A stretch of 8,221 nt of DNA from Chloroflexota bacterium (GTDB lineage: Bacteria > Chloroflexota > Dehalococcoidia > Lucifugimonadales > Lucifugimonadaceae), in the NCBI GenBank assembly GCA_029262715.1, contig JAJCYX010000371.1:1-8221 (forward strand), read 5' to 3'. Under the pieces are notes generated by a model. It had not been told where the DNA came from. It was given only the letters and a program-made list of their open reading frames with translations, and did not search any database. Each line of letters opens with the position of its first letter. The first letter of the stretch is position 1. Position numbers and translations under genes: made by a program. Positions 6,051-8,221 of this stretch are shown in pieces.

Positions 6051-6068
6051 GCGAGAGCGAGCGGTTGA

Positions 6069-7370
6069 TTAGCCGAGTCCGGGGCTACCACCGGGAGGAC
6101 GACCTGAGTTTCCTGTGCGACTGCCTTGGCCGGCACTTTGTCCGGGCTGTTTCATCTGCTGGACCTGCGCCGCAAGGATCTCTGCGTCTCGAATACGCTT
6201 GCTCGACACCGGTCCTTCAACCGGGCCACCCGATGTTCCGAACCTCAGAATCAATCCGGCTGGCCGGAACCAGTAGTCAGCCAGTAGCAGCAGAGATATG
6301 CCTCCGACGATTGCGCCTGCCACCGCGCCGACGGTCTCATTGGTCGTCACCTGCCACACCGCGATCGCAGCGATCAGGCCAACGACGCCCCACCAGGCGC
6401 TTCGAGTGTCTCTCGCCCGCCTGCCAAACTCGATCGCAGTGACATCCTCCACAGCTGCTGCGGAGAACAGTGAACCCTCGGATGAGCGCCCCTGGTAGAT
6501 CAGCCTCTGGCTGGTCAGCACGAACCTGCCGTCGTCTCCTGAGTCGACCTCGCACATCAACTCTTCGGAGTCGTAGAGATCGAGCAGCCCTTTTGGTTCT
6601 TCGGGAGCTTCCTGCTCTCTGGCAGGTGCCGGAGCGGGTGTGACCGGGGTCGACCGGACAGGTTGAGTCCAACTTTGCGGCGGAACGTTCAATGCACCTT
6701 GTGCTGACGGCTGTGTAGTCGCTCGTGCCGCTGGCGGTGTACCTGGTGCTGCCACAGAGGCCGGTGAATCTGGAGTAGATGTTGCCGGCTCGGTCCGTCG
6801 CGCTGGGTCTGACAGTGGAGGTGCTGGAATCTGTGAATCGATAGTCGGCGATGCAGGCGATTGAGGTCGTGCTATCCGTTCAGGATTCGCCGATTGGGCT
6901 GCCTCTGTTTGGCTTGACTCAGTTACAGGCGCTAGTTCTGAGCTTGCGACTTCAGGAGCTTGATCTCCTCCGGCACTCGGTGTTTTAGATGGTCGCTGAA
7001 ACAGATTGATCGGAGGTTGAGCTTCAGTTTTCTCTGGAGCTTGCTCCAGAGAATCGAGTGAGCTTCCTACGGTCTCGGGAATAGTTGTGAAACCATTGCG
7101 ATCTGGAGGATCGGCAACGGGGTTTGCCACTACCTGTTCTGGAGCAGCGCTGTCATCTTTGGCGCTTGACACCTCAGGTGTCGGCAATGCTCGCTCCTCG
7201 GCCGCTGTTCCAGTAGCGTCAGATTTAGTTGCAGCATCGGATTTTTGGAGGTTGTTTACAGATGCAGCGTCCGCAGTCGGATCAAGAGCAGGTGCAACGG
7301 GAACCGGGCGCGAAGGCTCCGCTTCGTTCTTGTTATTGTCCGCCGTCGATTTCGGATTCTCACTCTGCAT
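6069..7370 (-). CDS. Membrane PH-like domain protein with long disordered N-terminus
   Basis: A 433-residue protein of unknown function. Residues 1 to about 260 are low complexity, rich in Pro, Ala, Ser, Thr, Glu and Gln, with no fold visible. From about 263 a compact region begins: strand-like segments EELMCEVDSGDDGRFVLTSQ (269-288), RLIYQG and VEDVTAIEFGRRA resemble the start of a bacterial PH-like domain. Two hydrophobic helices (about 325-342 and 347-367) form a membrane hairpin. A further strand (GLILRFGTS, 372-380) and a helix (SKRIRDAEILAAQVQQMK, 390-407) would complete the PH fold, so the hairpin appears inserted within it. The end is Gly/Ser/Pro-rich. The ATG at 7368-7370 is the only plausible start, since an in-frame TAG lies 9 bases upstream, but no Shine-Dalgarno sequence precedes it. 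It follows the DUF2851 gene on the same strand and probably shares its transcript. The PH assignment is from pattern only. Confidence 0.78.
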   Translation of the reverse strand: MQSENPKSTADNNKNEAEPSRPVPVAPALDPTADAASVNNLQKSDAATKSDATGTAAEERALPTPEVSSAKDDSAAPEQVVANPVADPPDRNGFTTIPETVGSSLDSLEQAPEKTEAQPPINLFQRPSKTPSAGGDQAPEVASSELAPVTESSQTEAAQSANPERIARPQSPASPTIDSQIPAPPLSDPARRTEPATSTPDSPASVAAPGTPPAARATTQPSAQGALNVPPQSWTQPVRSTPVTPAPAPAREQEAPEEPKGLLDLYDSEELMCEVDSGDDGRFVLTSQRLIYQGRSSEGSLFSAAAVEDVTAIEFGRRARDTRSAWWGVVGLIAAIAVWQVTTNETVGAVAGAIVGGISLLLLADYWFRPAGLILRFGTSGGPVEGPVSSKRIRDAEILAAQVQQMKQPGQSAGQGSRTGNSGRPPGGSPGLG

Positions 7371-7379
7371 CAGAACATG

Positions 7380-7432
7380 CTAACGCTTTTCCGTTAACGG
7401 AATCTGTGCGATTTCACCACAAAGAGCGTTAG
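7380..7432. repeat. Nested inverted repeat between DUF2851 and PH-like genes
   Basis: CTAACGCT (7380-7387) pairs perfectly with AGCGTTAG (7425-7432). Inside lies a perfect 14-base palindrome TTCCGTTAACGGAA (7389-7402) next to the left arm. On the minus-strand transcript the outer stem includes the DUF2851 stop codon (7429-7431) and ends 9 bases before the start codon of the PH-like gene. It may affect translation or RNA processing at this junction, or bind a dimeric regulator. No T-run follows, so it is not a standard terminator. Confidence 0.45.
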
Positions 7433-8221
7433 AGCAGCGGTAGTTGACGTACCGGTTGCTGACTTGCAACCGCCATTCGGTATATATGGATCAGCCCCTG
7501 TTGTTCACGGGCTGATCGGGGCTTTCCATTTACACCTCGGGCCTGCAAAAGACGTGATGCCTCTCGAGTGATGCCGTTCGATGACAGCGGGGAGTGAGTG
7601 TCGAAGAGCCATTTAACATGTGTTGCCAGCTTCGGATCACGGCGAGCTAGGGCCAGCGCATAGACAGCGGGGAGCAGATGATTCACGACGATGTCGCCAG
7701 CCCTTGATCTGCCAATCGGTGTAGATCGCTTCTGACTGGCAGGGACAACGAAAACTGCGGCAAGGTCACCGGGCGACTTTGCTCGCCTGACTGCTTGTAT
7801 GAAGGCCTGGGAGAGACTACCCAACTCACTCCAGCGCACTGCCCATGTAGCAGCAGCCCGCACCCGAGACTTCGGGCTGTTGGCAGGTCGACCGTAACGA
7901 GAGCGCCAGCTTGGTGCTTTGCCACCAATCACTGGTGCGCCGTCTGGTTTCTGGCCGAATCCTGCAGCCCATTGAAACAGGGCTTCAAGATCGATCATAC
8001 CCAGAGACTTAACCGCCTCACTTGCCTGAGACCAGTTGAGACGTGCCGCAAGCTGCCAAAAACCTTTCTTGTTCGCAGGGTATCCGAGGCACTCGAGCGC
8101 TCCTTCCCAGAGCGCCTGCTCAGGCTCATCTGCGATCTGGAGTGTGTAGCCGTGTACGCGGTTTCTGAACCACTCGTCACCAGCTGCACGCATATCCAGC
8201 AGCGGGAAGGGTATCGACGGT
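7429..8221 (-). CDS. DUF2851-family protein (N-terminal part outside window)
   Basis: The reading frame is open through the window edge; 263 C-terminal residues are visible. An ATG at 8191-8193 is probably internal, because the preceding in-frame residues PSIPFPLLD are open and read smoothly into the conserved RAAGDEWFRNRVHGY. From memory of the family the segments AGDEWFRNRV, ALWEGALECLGYPANKKGFWQLAARLNW (split by position, about 30-57 of the visible part), NHLLPAVYALA and EQQGLIHIYRMA match DUF2851, a bacterial family with no established function. These proteins are usually 400 residues or more, so roughly the first third is missing here. No signal peptide or membrane segment is visible. 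It ends 58 bases before the PH-like gene on the same strand. Confidence 0.8.
   Translation of the reverse strand, partial: PSIPFPLLDMRAAGDEWFRNRVHGYTLQIADEPEQALWEGALECLGYPANKKGFWQLAARLNWSQASEAVKSLGMIDLEALFQWAAGFGQKPDGAPVIGGKAPSWRSRYGRPANSPKSRVRAAATWAVRWSELGSLSQAFIQAVRRAKSPGDLAAVFVVPASQKRSTPIGRSRAGDIVVNHLLPAVYALALARRDPKLATHVKWLFDTHSPLSSNGITREASRLLQARGVNGKPRSAREQQGLIHIYRMAVASQQPVRQLPLL

Noticed and set aside
7489..7517. Perfect 9-base inverted repeat GATCAGCCC/GGGCTGATC with an 11-base loop, terminator-like
   Set aside because: Lies inside the conserved AREQQGLIHIY coding segment of the DUF2851 gene and has no T-run, so coding constraint or chance explains it.

Overview
The window (about 8.2 kb, moderately GC-rich) looks like an ordinary chromosomal stretch of an aerobic bacterium. 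The lineage is inferred, not proven. A DUF2851-type protein, a CtaA with cysteine pairs in both halves, frequent TTG/GTG starts and a membrane-anchored PH-like protein suggest Chloroflexota, possibly a marine SAR202/Dehalococcoidia-type organism. No mobile element, CRISPR array, rRNA or tRNA was recognised.

Layout. (1) Bases 1-1294, plus strand: the 3' part of infC (IF-3), rpmI (L35) and rplT (L20), the classical translation operon. An unusually long rpmI-rplT spacer contains a stem-loop. (2) Bases 1323-4269, minus strand: ctaA (heme A synthase), then ctaB (heme O synthase) with a 4-base overlap, then 47 bases further an alpha/beta hydrolase. The two cta genes carry out the consecutive steps heme B to heme O to heme A, so the organism probably makes a heme-A-containing terminal oxidase encoded elsewhere. 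(3) Bases 4270-4644: noncoding as far as can be seen, with two inverted repeats and a weak candidate promoter for ctaA. (4) Bases 4645-4854, minus strand: a small zinc-ribbon protein with a strong Shine-Dalgarno sequence, divergent from tsaD. (5) Bases 4968-6050, plus strand: tsaD, the t6A tRNA-modification enzyme. (6) Bases 6069-8221, minus strand: a DUF2851 protein cut by the window edge, followed 58 bases downstream by a protein with a long disordered N-terminus and a C-terminal PH-like domain containing a transmembrane hairpin.

Functional picture. Most genes are housekeeping: translation initiation and ribosome assembly, tRNA modification and heme A biosynthesis. The least understood parts are the small zinc-ribbon protein, the PH-like membrane protein, the DUF2851 protein and the noncoding structures at 872-902, 4318-4338, 4453-4595 and 7380-7432. 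I see no convincing evidence of a novel defence, mobile or biosynthetic system. The plus-strand genes rplT and tsaD run convergently into minus-strand neighbours with gaps of only 28 and 17-18 bases and no evident intrinsic terminator.
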